Of a stretch of DNA of 54,674 bases, positions 19,346-27,506 are shown piece by piece (position 1 is the stretch's first letter; the number at the start of each line of letters is the position of its first letter). This DNA is from Candidatus Methanoperedens sp. (GTDB lineage Archaea; Halobacteriota; Methanosarcinia; Methanosarcinales; Methanoperedenaceae). Made by a program: the position numbers and the translations under genes. Under the pieces are notes generated by a model. The model did no database searches, was not told the origin of the DNA, and saw only the letters and a program-made list of their open reading frames with translations. Location: contig JAQUQX010000008.1 in NCBI GenBank assembly GCA_028715885.1, positions 1-54,674 on the forward strand, written 5' to 3'.

Positions 19346-21223
19346 ATGCCCTACTACCTCGGCGAACTCCTGTTATACTGGTGTCCATCCTGCAACCTTC
19401 CCATACTGGGGAAAACCTGCGCCTGCGGAGCAGCCACAAAGAAAATCGACATAACCCCGCCGGGCGACATCAGACCTGCTTTCCAGTATGACATAGACCT
19501 CATCAACAGGACGACTGAGAAACAGTTCGGCATAAAACTCATCCCTGAGGGGAGGCTCGTGGTGCTCAACAAGGCGCCGTATGAGGACAGGATGGACGAG
19601 GTGGTATTCGACAGCACCGTTATGGGTTCGCTTCGCTTTGAGCTTGAGAAGATGGGGTGGGTATTCATACCGAGGCTTGAGGGGGCGCGGAGGCTGGCTG
19701 AGGGCAGGAAATGGATAATCGTGGATAAAGGCGCTGTGGATTTTATCATAAAAGGCGCTTCTGTGCTTGCACCCGGGGTGAACGATGTTGATACCGGTAT
19801 TGTGGAGGAGGACGAGGTCGTTGTACTGACGCCTGAGAAGGAGGTAATCGCAACAGGCAGGGCGCGGATGAGCGCAGCTAGGATGCTCACACATGAAAAG
19901 GGCATGGCAGTGAAAACGCGCTGGAACGGAAACCCGCAAGTTGTAGAGCAGACCGCCCCCGCACAAAAGAGGACATGGGATGACGCTGTGCAGGCGAATA
20001 TGCATATATTGAAAAAGTTGGAAGAAAAGGCGCACAGTTTCATAAAAAACGTAGCAGAAACCACAGGCAGACCTGTCACTGTTTCATACTCTGGCGGGAA
20101 AGACAGCCTTACCACGCTCCTTCTTGTGCGTGATGCCGTGCCGGAGTTCGATATTCTTTTTGCAGATACGGGACTTGAGTTCAAAGAAACCGTAGATAAT
20201 GTAAAACAGACAGCAGAAGAGCTTAATTTACCTTTGATGATACACTCGTCAGGCGATTCATTCTGGCAGTCCATCGATAATTTCGGACCGCCCACAGTGG
20301 AAGCAAGATGGTGCTGCAAGGTCTGCAAGCTAGGGGCTATAACGCAGGTCATCGAGAACAATTACGAGAACGAGTGCCTGACTTTTGTGGGGCAGCGGAA
20401 GTACGAGAGTGAGATTCGAGCCAACAGCGAGCATATATGGAAAAATCCCTCTGTAGGAAACCAGATAGCAGCCACCCCTATACAAAACTGGACGGCGCTT
20501 CACGTATGGTTATATCTTTTCTGGAAAAAAGCAAAATATAACCCACTTTATGAGCAGGGATTTGACAGGATAGGGTGCTGGCTTTGCCCTTCTGCAAGCA
20601 TGGCGGATTTTTCGAGGCTATCAGAAATTCATCCCGAATTGATCGAAAAGCTTGAAAAATACCTCAGGGAATACGCTGCACGAAATGGGCTGCCGCAGGA
20701 ATGGGTAACATACGGCTTCTGGCGATGGCAGGTTCTTCCAAAGTCAATAAGGATGATTGCCGAGAAAAAGGGTATAAACCTGGTTCCCATATGCGAGAAA
20801 AAACCTGTCAATTTTACTATGACTGTGGGATACCGTCCCTGCAAAGCCGGCGGGGTAACAGCCGAAGGCAGTTTCGGAACGCCGTTGAATCTTCCTCTTA
20901 TTGAAGGAACGGGTTTTTTGGGGATAATAGGAGAAACAAATTCTATTGACGGCGTTATTATCGCACAGCGAGGAGAAAATAATGTCCATGTTTATGCAAG
21001 CGGCACGGTAGTGGCAAGGGGCGGCAATGAGAATGAGGCAAGGCAATTAATCGGGCTTGCTGAAAAGACGCTGCGGCGCGCGATATCATGTACAGGCTGC
21101 GGTGTGTGTGTCGGGCAGTGCCCTGAGCGGGCTATCAGCGTGAACGGCAAGGCGCGAATAGATGGGATTTGCAACCACTGCGAGAAATGCACATGGTCAT
21201 GCCCTGTGGTGAAATTTGAGTGA
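19346..21223 (+). CDS. PUA - PAPS reductase-like - ferredoxin fusion protein
   Basis: 625 aa. Residues 1-35 form a zinc ribbon (CPSC...CAC). Residues about 60-200 match a PUA-like RNA-binding domain ending GMAVKTRW. Residues about 225-450 are an adenylyl-sulfate/ATP-pyrophosphatase domain with the PP-loop VSYSGGKDSLTT, then RWCCKVCKLG and GCWLCPS. The C-terminus has two 4Fe-4S clusters (CTGCGVCVGQCP, CNHCEKCTWSCP). Such archaeal proteins are annotated as PAPS reductase family, but PUA plus Fe-S suggests tRNA thiolation or another RNA or sulfur transfer instead. That is inference. Start at ATG 19346 after a TATA box. Confidence 0.8.
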   Translation: MPYYLGELLLYWCPSCNLPILGKTCACGAATKKIDITPPGDIRPAFQYDIDLINRTTEKQFGIKLIPEGRLVVLNKAPYEDRMDEVVFDSTVMGSLRFELEKMGWVFIPRLEGARRLAEGRKWIIVDKGAVDFIIKGASVLAPGVNDVDTGIVEEDEVVVLTPEKEVIATGRARMSAARMLTHEKGMAVKTRWNGNPQVVEQTAPAQKRTWDDAVQANMHILKKLEEKAHSFIKNVAETTGRPVTVSYSGGKDSLTTLLLVRDAVPEFDILFADTGLEFKETVDNVKQTAEELNLPLMIHSSGDSFWQSIDNFGPPTVEARWCCKVCKLGAITQVIENNYENECLTFVGQRKYESEIRANSEHIWKNPSVGNQIAATPIQNWTALHVWLYLFWKKAKYNPLYEQGFDRIGCWLCPSASMADFSRLSEIHPELIEKLEKYLREYAARNGLPQEWVTYGFWRWQVLPKSIRMIAEKKGINLVPICEKKPVNFTMTVGYRPCKAGGVTAEGSFGTPLNLPLIEGTGFLGIIGETNSIDGVIIAQRGENNVHVYASGTVVARGGNENEARQLIGLAEKTLRRAISCTGCGVCVGQCPERAISVNGKARIDGICNHCEKCTWSCPVVKFE

Positions 21224-21256
21224 TGCTTAGCTTTCGCGTATTCCAACGCGGGGGGC

Positions 21257-21342
21257 GCGGTTTGAGAGGTTGGGGTTAGTGAGGATTGATGACGTTAGCG
21301 GGGATGAGGTTGTGGCTATTTTACGCACATCGGCGCATAAGG
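21257..21342 (+). pseudogene. Decayed 3' end of a gltX-like gene, copy 1
   Basis: Translates in one frame as FERLGLVRIDDVSGDEVV and then loses one base relative to copy 2 at 22441-22521. The pattern resembles the last residues of archaeal glutamyl-tRNA synthetase. About 80% identical by eye over 70 bp to copy 2. No intact gltX is attached. Confidence 0.45.
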
Positions 21343-21494
21343 GCAGTTTATATACGTTTGAAGCATTAGTGCTTATTAAGCGTATTGTATGCAAACTTCT
21401 TTTTGTGTATGCGCAAAGCTAACACATTTTATAAGAACTGTCCTGAAAAAAGATTAAAGGTGCATATCAGTTCGAATTACCGGAGGAATAAAGA

Positions 21495-21674
21495 ATGATA
21501 AAAATAGATATACCATCTGAGTGTTCAACTATAGATGAACATTTGGCTCATTTGTGGAATATAACAGATGGAGTAATCAGGGGGTCTATAACTGATGTCG
21601 GGTATAATGAATGGGACCTGGAGGGTAAAGATTTATTAAAGCACCCTGGATTTGATATTAAAATCGATGCATGA
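21495..21674 (+). CDS. Small acidic hypothetical protein
   Basis: 59 aa, starting MIKIDIPSEC and ending GFDIKIDA. GGAGG at 21482-21486 lies 8 nt before ATG 21495, a strong ribosome site. Rich in D/E/I with a WNITDGVIRGSITD centre. No family recognised. It lies between the two gltX-like remnants, beside a toxin-antitoxin remnant. Confidence 0.5.
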   Translation: MIKIDIPSECSTIDEHLAHLWNITDGVIRGSITDVGYNEWDLEGKDLLKHPGFDIKIDA

Positions 21675-21807
21675 TGATTGCTGCAAAAAGTGACGTGTAA
21701 AGTACAGCATATTATTTTTTGTTTTCTGCCCTTCTCAAATGTCAACAGCGCAATGGTTTTAACAGGCGTCTCGTATTGACTCAAAGTATTTATACACATA
21801 AGTAAAT

Positions 21808-22026
21808 ATGAAAAGTGATATGTCTGAAACTGTTTTCAATCACCAGATACTGAATGAACTGGCTTTTTTGAAAGAAAAGATTCTCAAAATTGAAATGGAG
21901 GTCGGTGAAATAAACGACGATATCCATCAGGTTAGACCCGAATATCTTGGAAAACTTGAGTCTATCAAAAAAGAGGGGACTATTTCCAGCGCAGAATTTG
22001 AAAAGAAGTTTGGTAAACGAATTTGA
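21808..22026 (+). CDS. RelB-like antitoxin
   Basis: 72 aa, helical and charged (LAFLKEKILKIEMEVGEINDDIHQVRPEYLGKLE), with a short C-terminal toxin-binding tail. This form accompanies RelE/ParE toxins in archaea. GTATTTATAC upstream may be the TATA box; no ribosome site is seen. The stop at 22024-22026 is immediately followed, in the same frame, by the RelE coding sequence. Confidence 0.6.
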   Translation: MKSDMSETVFNHQILNELAFLKEKILKIEMEVGEINDDIHQVRPEYLGKLESIKKEGTISSAEFEKKFGKRI

Positions 22027-22296
22027 GAATATTCTTACGAAGTCAGCAAGCGGCTGGAACGGGAACTGGATAAACTCCGGAAGAAGAATAAAAAACGATT
22101 TGAGATTATTTTGAAAAAGATGAGTGAAATCTTAGATAATCCTCATCATTTCAAACCTCTGCAACATGAAATGAAAGGCTTGCAGAGAGTCCATATCGAT
22201 AAATCGTTTGTTCTGGTTTATGAGATAATCGAGACAGATAATAAAGTGATTTTTTTGGACTTTGACCACCACGATAAAATATACAAGAGAAGGTAA
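22027..22296 (+). pseudogene. RelE/YoeB-like toxin lacking a start codon
   Basis: About 89 codons of a RelE-family RNase, directly in frame after the antitoxin TGA: YSYEVSKRLERELDKL, then NPHHFKPLQHEMKGLQRVHIDKSFVLVYEI and FLDFDHHDKIY. The C-terminal residues typical of ribosome-dependent toxins are intact. No ATG, GTG or TTG precedes YSYEV; the first usable codon is TTG 22111, which would remove 28 residues. Either the toxin is disabled or it is made by stop readthrough or reinitiation. Confidence 0.65.
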
Positions 22297-22668
22297 TTAT
22301 GCTGGATTGTGGGGATTAAGAGAATATTGGAGAGATGGCGAACAGCTTTTGCGTGAGGGGCGCGCATCGCCCACCGGGTACCGCCTGATGGTGAACATAC
22401 TGGCGCGGGTGAGCGCGGGAGCGAGAAGGAGCCGGATAGGGTGGCGCAGTTCGAGAGGTTCGGGTTCGTGAGGATTGATGGCGTGAGCGGGGATGGGGTT
22501 GTTGCGTATTTTACGCACAGGTGAAAGGATTAATAGCCATTGTACGGCGATTACCCTGATAATTTATTTTTTAGTAAATAAAGTCCAAAAACCTATGTGA
22601 AATAAAAAATTAGATGCATATTTTGAAATTTTAATAATCCTGTTGGCATCTCGATGAACATTTTGCAG
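22297..22668. other. Intergenic stretch with second gltX-like remnant
   Basis: The first 225 bp are GC-rich and contain the second gltX-like 3' fragment; the last 150 bp are AT-rich with no gene or clear signal seen. Confidence 0.4.
22441..22524 (+). pseudogene. gltX-like 3' end fragment, copy 2
   Basis: In frame it reads VAQFERFGFVRIDGVSGD and then VVAYFTHR followed by TGA, the ending expected of an archaeal glutamyl-tRNA synthetase. The upstream frame remains open for some 20 codons (EKEPDR before it). It is the better-preserved member of the pair and lies in the same orientation as copy 1. Confidence 0.5.
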
Positions 22669-23559
22669 TTAATTTAATTCTTTCCAAAGAATATATACCT
22701 TTTTGTAGAAACTTAAAATAATATATGATGAAAACAATAATATCCAAACTATAGTCCAAACTAAATCCCCTTTTTTAAATTCAATTAAAGCTATAATGGC
22801 TGAATAAATCCACATAAATATTACTAAAACTATTTGTTTTTTATTGAATTTCGGTACGTTTACCCGTTGATTGATTTGAGATAGAAATTTTTTTACTTTA
22901 TCCCAATTTATATGAATGAATTGTGAAAAATATTTTTTAAAATTGAAATATAAAACTCCACACCAAAATATTAAAACTATTGATAAAAATATTACTCCAA
23001 ATATCGGTGATAATAAATATATTATTGGCCAAAAATCCAATGAGATAAATTTTATAGACGTTAAGAAAACCATTATCGCACCTATGGTAAAAAAAATCGC
23101 CCCTAGTGAAAATAATATAAAAGGAATCCCCTTTCCAAATAGTTCAGTTATTTTATATTTTTTTAATATTATAAACCTATGATATTTATGTAATATCTGT
23201 TTATTAGGGTCTATACAAAATTGAATAATTTTTAATATAAAAAATGTGAATAATACAAATAGCAAATAATATATTAAAATAAGTATGATTCCGAAGTATA
23301 GATTAAACATGAGTGAAGGACCAAGTGGATCTAGAGATTTTAAATAGTTCAGCCACGCAGTTACATCAATTATTGGGGTTAAATAATCCGATAATTTTAG
23401 AAAAACATAACCTAAAGCACCTGATAAAAAAAGAATCTCAATGCTTTTAATGTCATCATTTAATTCTTTAATTTTCCATGAGTGAAAAAGAAATGCTAGA
23501 TATAATATAACTGTCCAAAACAACAATCCTTCTGTTATTGGGTTGGGTTCTGGCATCAT
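22669..23559 (-). CDS. Polytopic membrane protein, unknown, AT-rich
   Basis: 296 aa with about seven hydrophobic segments and a short lysine-rich stretch near residue 125. No motif recognised. Base composition is much more AT-rich than its neighbours and codons are A/T-ending, which suggests recent acquisition. A TATA-like run at 23573-23587 is 15-28 nt upstream of ATG 23559/23556, so translation is probably leaderless. Confidence 0.6.
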   Translation of the reverse strand: MMPEPNPITEGLLFWTVILYLAFLFHSWKIKELNDDIKSIEILFLSGALGYVFLKLSDYLTPIIDVTAWLNYLKSLDPLGPSLMFNLYFGIILILIYYLLFVLFTFFILKIIQFCIDPNKQILHKYHRFIILKKYKITELFGKGIPFILFSLGAIFFTIGAIMVFLTSIKFISLDFWPIIYLLSPIFGVIFLSIVLIFWCGVLYFNFKKYFSQFIHINWDKVKKFLSQINQRVNVPKFNKKQIVLVIFMWIYSAIIALIEFKKGDLVWTIVWILLFSSYIILSFYKKVYILWKELN

Positions 23560-23572
23560 TGTACCATGACGG

Positions 23573-23587
23573 TTTATATATATTTAA
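23573..23587 (-). promoter_or_regulatory. TATA region of the AT-rich membrane gene
   Basis: TTTATATATATTTAA, centred about 21-24 nt upstream of the tandem ATGs at 23559 and 23556 on the minus strand, fits a leaderless archaeal promoter. Confidence 0.5.
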
Positions 23588-23612
23588 GCATATAGGCGTT
23601 AGCAGGGATATA

Positions 23613-26081
23613 TCAACTCCCCTCCATCCTCTCCCTCAGCCCCCTCGCCTTCTCACCCAGCTCCTTCTTCCCATAGCTCCCCGCAATCAACTCCACAGCC
23701 TCAAGTGCCCTCGCAGCCCCGTCGAGGTAGCCCAGAACATCCCCGGCATACGCATAAATCCCGTACTGCTTCGTAAGCTCAGCGATAATCCCCTCAGGCG
23801 ATAATCCCTCTGCGCATAGCTCTATCACCCTTGCCGAGAACTTTTTCTCGGCGCAGCCGCAGTACGGAGAATCCCTGCATGTGCATGTCATGAACTCCCG
23901 CGCAAATTCAAGCATGGTTCGGCGCAGGTTCTCTTTGAGCTTTGAAATGCCGTCGGCGGAGAGAACTATATCCATACCTGCGCCGAAAACCCTTGTGGGA
24001 ATATCGGTTCCAAGTGCGTCCGACAACTGAGAGGCATATTTGAAATACACGGCGTCAAGGGTTTCAAGCTCAGTGACAATATCCAGAGGCTTGCGTCCTT
24101 CAAGTACAGCGTTCTTTATCAGGAAGGTCTGCTCCACGGATAGGAAATGAGAAGCCACGATACTTCCAAGTTTTGTAGGGGAGATATCGTTTTTCTCGAC
24201 AAACCCGTACTCCCTGAGTTTATCCAGCAAATAATTAATATCTCCCTCGCCGAGCAGCAGACCATTTATCTTCTTAACGTCGGGGAGCTTGCGCGCAATC
24301 ACGATATTGGAAAGCGTCTCTTCAAGCATTTCATCCTCCCCGTAGTCCACGCCGAAATGCTCGAGTTCGCCTCTCAGCAGTTTGAAAGCGATTTCATCCT
24401 CTGAATCCCCTTTCCCGAATCTCCTCTCGGGGTCAGCCAGAAGCACCACCACGCCGCGGTCATGGTAATCCGGTCTTCCCGCGCGCCCCAGCATCTGCTG
24501 GAACTCGCGCACGGTCAGCCATTCGATGCCCATGGCGAGGGACTCAAAGATTACCTGCGATGCTGGGAAATCCACGCCTGCCGCAAGCGCCGCCGTTGTC
24601 ACCACCACGGGCAGCTCTCCTTTCCCGAATTTCTCTTCCACTTTCTTCCGCTCGGTATAGGAAAGTCCTGCGTGGTAGGGCAGCGCTTTAATCAAAAGCC
24701 CATCCGCCAGCACATGACAGTTCCGGCGCGAATTTGTAAAAACAATGGTCTGCCCCCTGAAACCTTTTGAGGAGCTTTTGTTGTATTCCTGCCCCGCAAG
24801 CCGCTCAATCAATCGCTTCTTCTCGTATTCAGGCGCAAAAATGAGATGTCGCTCTATCGGAACCGGGCGCTCCTCGAATTCGATTAATGCGGCGCCCAGT
24901 TTTTCAGCAAGCCACTGCGGTTTTCCCACGGTAGCCGAGAGATAAATGAACTGCGCATCCGGCGCAATGAATTTCAGGCGCGCAATCAAGCCGTCAAGCC
25001 TGTGTCCCCGTTCTTTGTCCTCAAGCATGTGCACCTCGTCAATAACTACCGTCCCTATGTTGCCAAGCGATTTCGCATTGCCTGACCTGATGACGAAATC
25101 GATGCCTTCGTAAGTCCCAACGATTATGTCCGATGAAAGCGAGGTTCGCACGCCTTTTGTGCCTTTTACTATCCTGCTGGTTCCGACCCGCAATGAAGTT
25201 GTTGCAACCGAAGAGTAACGTTTGTTGAATTGTTCATATTTCTGGTTCGCAAGCGCCACAAGAGGAACAAGGAATAACATCTTCCCCTTAGTCCCCGTAT
25301 TTAAATACGGGGTTTTAAGTATGTTCTGGATGCCAGCAAGTTCCCCTACCAGCGTTTTTCCGGTAGCTGTAGCCGAAACGATCAACTGGTTTTTCCCCTC
25401 GAGTAGTCCTGCCTCCACTGAAAGCGCCTGCACCGGCATCAGTTCTTCAAGCTGGCTAAGAAGTATCTTTTTCAGTTCGGAGGGCACAGGCAGGTCTTTT
25501 ACTTTTATCGAGCGCTCAACCCTGCTGGCTTCTATCGTATCGAACCTTGTCAATCCCGAATCCAGTTTTTCCGGACTGAGCATCGCCAGCACCCTGTCGA
25601 GATTTTTTGTTTTCAGGAGAATCTGGATGAGCCTTTCCCTGCCGTGTCTGCCTATCTTGTGCGTGGATGCTTCCCGCATGAGTTCTTTTTTGGCGCACTC
25701 TTCGCATACCAGTTCATTGCGGAAACGGATAGAATTGCTATCGACAGTGGTGTACCTGCCAGCAAGGAGGCACAGGCGGCATGTGTTTGTATATCCATAG
25801 TCCAGTTGATATGCAGCCAGGAGCTCCTTGAATCCGGCTTCAGATTCCTCATTCCCCTCTGCGATAAGTATCTTGTCGGCAAGGCGCAGGAGTTCTATGA
25901 GTTCCTCCGGCGCCCTTAATTCCTCTTTCTCGCCCTGCCTTATCCTGAATCTGCCGGCGCGCGCGCCTTTCGGCGTCCTTTTTAACGTCAGGATTCCATA
26001 AAATACAGGCTCTTTTGCATTATCTTTAATTGGCAAAACTGCGAGCTTTGAATCCTGCGGGTGTATGATTACAGAAAGCAT
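23613..26081 (-). CDS. Hel308/Ski2-like SF2 helicase with zinc-binding N-terminus and inserted TPYLNTGT peptide
   Basis: 822 aa. Residues 1-200 form an archaeal accessory domain (DUF5814-like) with a CRLC...CEEC zinc site. The helicase core has Walker A SATATGKT, DEVH box VVIDEVHMLEDKERG, LSATVGKPQWLA, and motif VI GRAGRPDYHDRG. The C-terminal part has a cysteine cluster (CTCRDSPYCGC). Probably an ATP-dependent 3'-5' nucleic-acid unwinding enzyme in repair or RNA processing. Residues 257-264 (TPYLNTGT) come from the palindromic block and sit between NILK and GKMLFLVPLVAL, a loop after the first helicase strand. Confidence 0.85.
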   Translation of the reverse strand: MLSVIIHPQDSKLAVLPIKDNAKEPVFYGILTLKRTPKGARAGRFRIRQGEKEELRAPEELIELLRLADKILIAEGNEESEAGFKELLAAYQLDYGYTNTCRLCLLAGRYTTVDSNSIRFRNELVCEECAKKELMREASTHKIGRHGRERLIQILLKTKNLDRVLAMLSPEKLDSGLTRFDTIEASRVERSIKVKDLPVPSELKKILLSQLEELMPVQALSVEAGLLEGKNQLIVSATATGKTLVGELAGIQNILKTPYLNTGTKGKMLFLVPLVALANQKYEQFNKRYSSVATTSLRVGTSRIVKGTKGVRTSLSSDIIVGTYEGIDFVIRSGNAKSLGNIGTVVIDEVHMLEDKERGHRLDGLIARLKFIAPDAQFIYLSATVGKPQWLAEKLGAALIEFEERPVPIERHLIFAPEYEKKRLIERLAGQEYNKSSSKGFRGQTIVFTNSRRNCHVLADGLLIKALPYHAGLSYTERKKVEEKFGKGELPVVVTTAALAAGVDFPASQVIFESLAMGIEWLTVREFQQMLGRAGRPDYHDRGVVVLLADPERRFGKGDSEDEIAFKLLRGELEHFGVDYGEDEMLEETLSNIVIARKLPDVKKINGLLLGEGDINYLLDKLREYGFVEKNDISPTKLGSIVASHFLSVEQTFLIKNAVLEGRKPLDIVTELETLDAVYFKYASQLSDALGTDIPTRVFGAGMDIVLSADGISKLKENLRRTMLEFAREFMTCTCRDSPYCGCAEKKFSARVIELCAEGLSPEGIIAELTKQYGIYAYAGDVLGYLDGAARALEAVELIAGSYGKKELGEKARGLRERMEGS
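25285..25313 (-). repeat. In-frame palindromic element, copy 2 (in SF2 helicase)
   Basis: The palindrome occupies 25293-25312. On the coding (minus) strand the 29 nt from ACC to AAGGG are identical to the lplA copy, and the reading frame is also the same (TPYLNTGTKG). Confidence 0.93.
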
Positions 26082-26162
26082 TTGCGTTTACAATAAACCT
26101 TATATTATTAATACTTCCCAGCGTATAAAGAAGTCGAATCCATGAAGCACAGGAGTTTGATT

Positions 26163-27122
26163 ATGGACAAATTGGCGATTATCACAAGGAATACGGAAGA
26201 GATAGTAACAAAAGAAGAACTTGAAACGCTGGTTTACTCAAAACAGCAGCCTTCGGCTTACGTTGGATACGAGCCCAGCGGGAAAATCCACATGGGTCAT
26301 GTGCTCACCGTGAACAAGCTCCTTGACCTCCAGCAGGCGGGATTTAAAATAACCGTGCTGCTTGCGGATGTCCATGCGTATCTCAATGAAAAGGGAACCA
26401 TGGATGAAGTGAGAAAAATCGCCGACTACAACAAGAGATGCTTTATCGCGCTCGGTCTTGACGAGAAAAATACAAATTTCGTTCTTGGCTCATCGTACCA
26501 GTTAGAGCCAAAATACATGCTGGATGTGCTGAAACTGGCGCGCAGCACCACGCTTAACAGGGCGAGGCGCAGCATGGACGAGGTGAGCAGGGACGCCGAG
26601 AACCCCAAGGTATCGCAGATGATTTACCCCCTCATGCAGGCGCTGGATATTGCACATCTTGGCGTTGACGTTGCTGTGGGAGGCATCGACCAGCGAAAGA
26701 TACACATGCTGGCGCGGGAGGGTTTGCCTGAACTCGGATACGGGGCGCCCGTGTGCATCCATACGCCCATCCTTCTCGGTCTTGACGGTAAGAAAATGTC
26801 ATCGAGCAAGGGGAATTACATATCAGTGGATGACACGCCTGAGGATATAAAAAAGAAGTTGAAAGGGGCGTTCTGCACTGAGGGCGAGGTGAAGGATAAT
26901 CCTGTTCTTTGCCTTTTCAAATTCCACATCATGCCGCGCTATCCTGAAATAACCATCAAGCGCCCCGAAAAATACGGCGGAGACCTGCATTACAATAGCT
27001 ACGAGGCGCTTGAATCCGATTTTGCCGCAAAAGCGCTTCATCCCATGGATTTAAAGGCTGCTGCGGCTGAATATATGAACGGGATACTTGAGCCTGTGAG
27101 GAAATTGATGGTGGAGAAATGA
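26163..27122 (+). CDS. tyrS: Tyrosyl-tRNA synthetase
   Basis: 319 aa, archaeal-size TyrRS. Class I signatures: HMGH in YEPSGKIHMGHVLT and the KMSSS loop (KKMSSSKGN). Tyrosine pocket residues are in YEPSG and QALDIAHLGVDVAVGGIDQRK. ATG 26163 with AGGAG at 26151-26155 is chosen over the upstream ATG 26142, which has no site. Its stop overlaps the next gene (ATGA). Confidence 0.95.
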   Translation: MDKLAIITRNTEEIVTKEELETLVYSKQQPSAYVGYEPSGKIHMGHVLTVNKLLDLQQAGFKITVLLADVHAYLNEKGTMDEVRKIADYNKRCFIALGLDEKNTNFVLGSSYQLEPKYMLDVLKLARSTTLNRARRSMDEVSRDAENPKVSQMIYPLMQALDIAHLGVDVAVGGIDQRKIHMLAREGLPELGYGAPVCIHTPILLGLDGKKMSSSKGNYISVDDTPEDIKKKLKGAFCTEGEVKDNPVLCLFKFHIMPRYPEITIKRPEKYGGDLHYNSYEALESDFAAKALHPMDLKAAAAEYMNGILEPVRKLMVEK

Positions 27123-27409
27123 TTACGCATATAGTTCTTTTTAAATTGAAAGACCGAAGCCGGGGGAGTGTTGAAAAAGCGAAGGATGTCCTGCTTGGAA
27201 TGAAAGGCAGTATTCCACAGCTTCGCCATCTGGAGGTCGGGAGCGACGTGCTTCATTCCCAGCGTTCGTTTGACATCGCCCTTGTTACGAAATTCGATTC
27301 GCTGGAAGACCTTGATGCGTATCAAAAACATCCTGTGCATGTTGAAGTGGCGAAATACATGACATCGGTGAGAAAATATTCGGTGTCTGTGGATTATGAG
27401 TCGGAATAG
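27119..27409 (+). CDS. Dabb (stress-responsive alpha/beta barrel) protein
   Basis: 96 aa ferredoxin-like dimer of the Dabb family: N-terminal ITHIVLFKLKD, LEVGSDVLHSQRSFDIALVTKFDSLEDLDAYQKHPVH. Members bind small hydrophobic ligands or act as cyclases; no substrate can be assigned. Coupled to tyrS by an ATGA overlap. Confidence 0.85.
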   Translation: MITHIVLFKLKDRSRGSVEKAKDVLLGMKGSIPQLRHLEVGSDVLHSQRSFDIALVTKFDSLEDLDAYQKHPVHVEVAKYMTSVRKYSVSVDYESE

Positions 27410-27506
27410 TAACGACATCTGCGGTTTATAATTTCTATATATTAAAAAATTTACAGAATTTTTTCGATGAAAGTTTATATGCTTTAATACCGTTATCCTC
27501 GCTGTG

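Noticed and set aside
19354-20361. 335-aa minus-strand ORF inside the PUA/PAPS-reductase gene
   Set aside because: Low-complexity shadow of a well-supported gene.
21227-21422. TTAGCTTT / AAAGCTAA inverted repeat around the first gltX-like fragment, as a MITE
   Set aside because: Only 8 bp, no target duplication seen.
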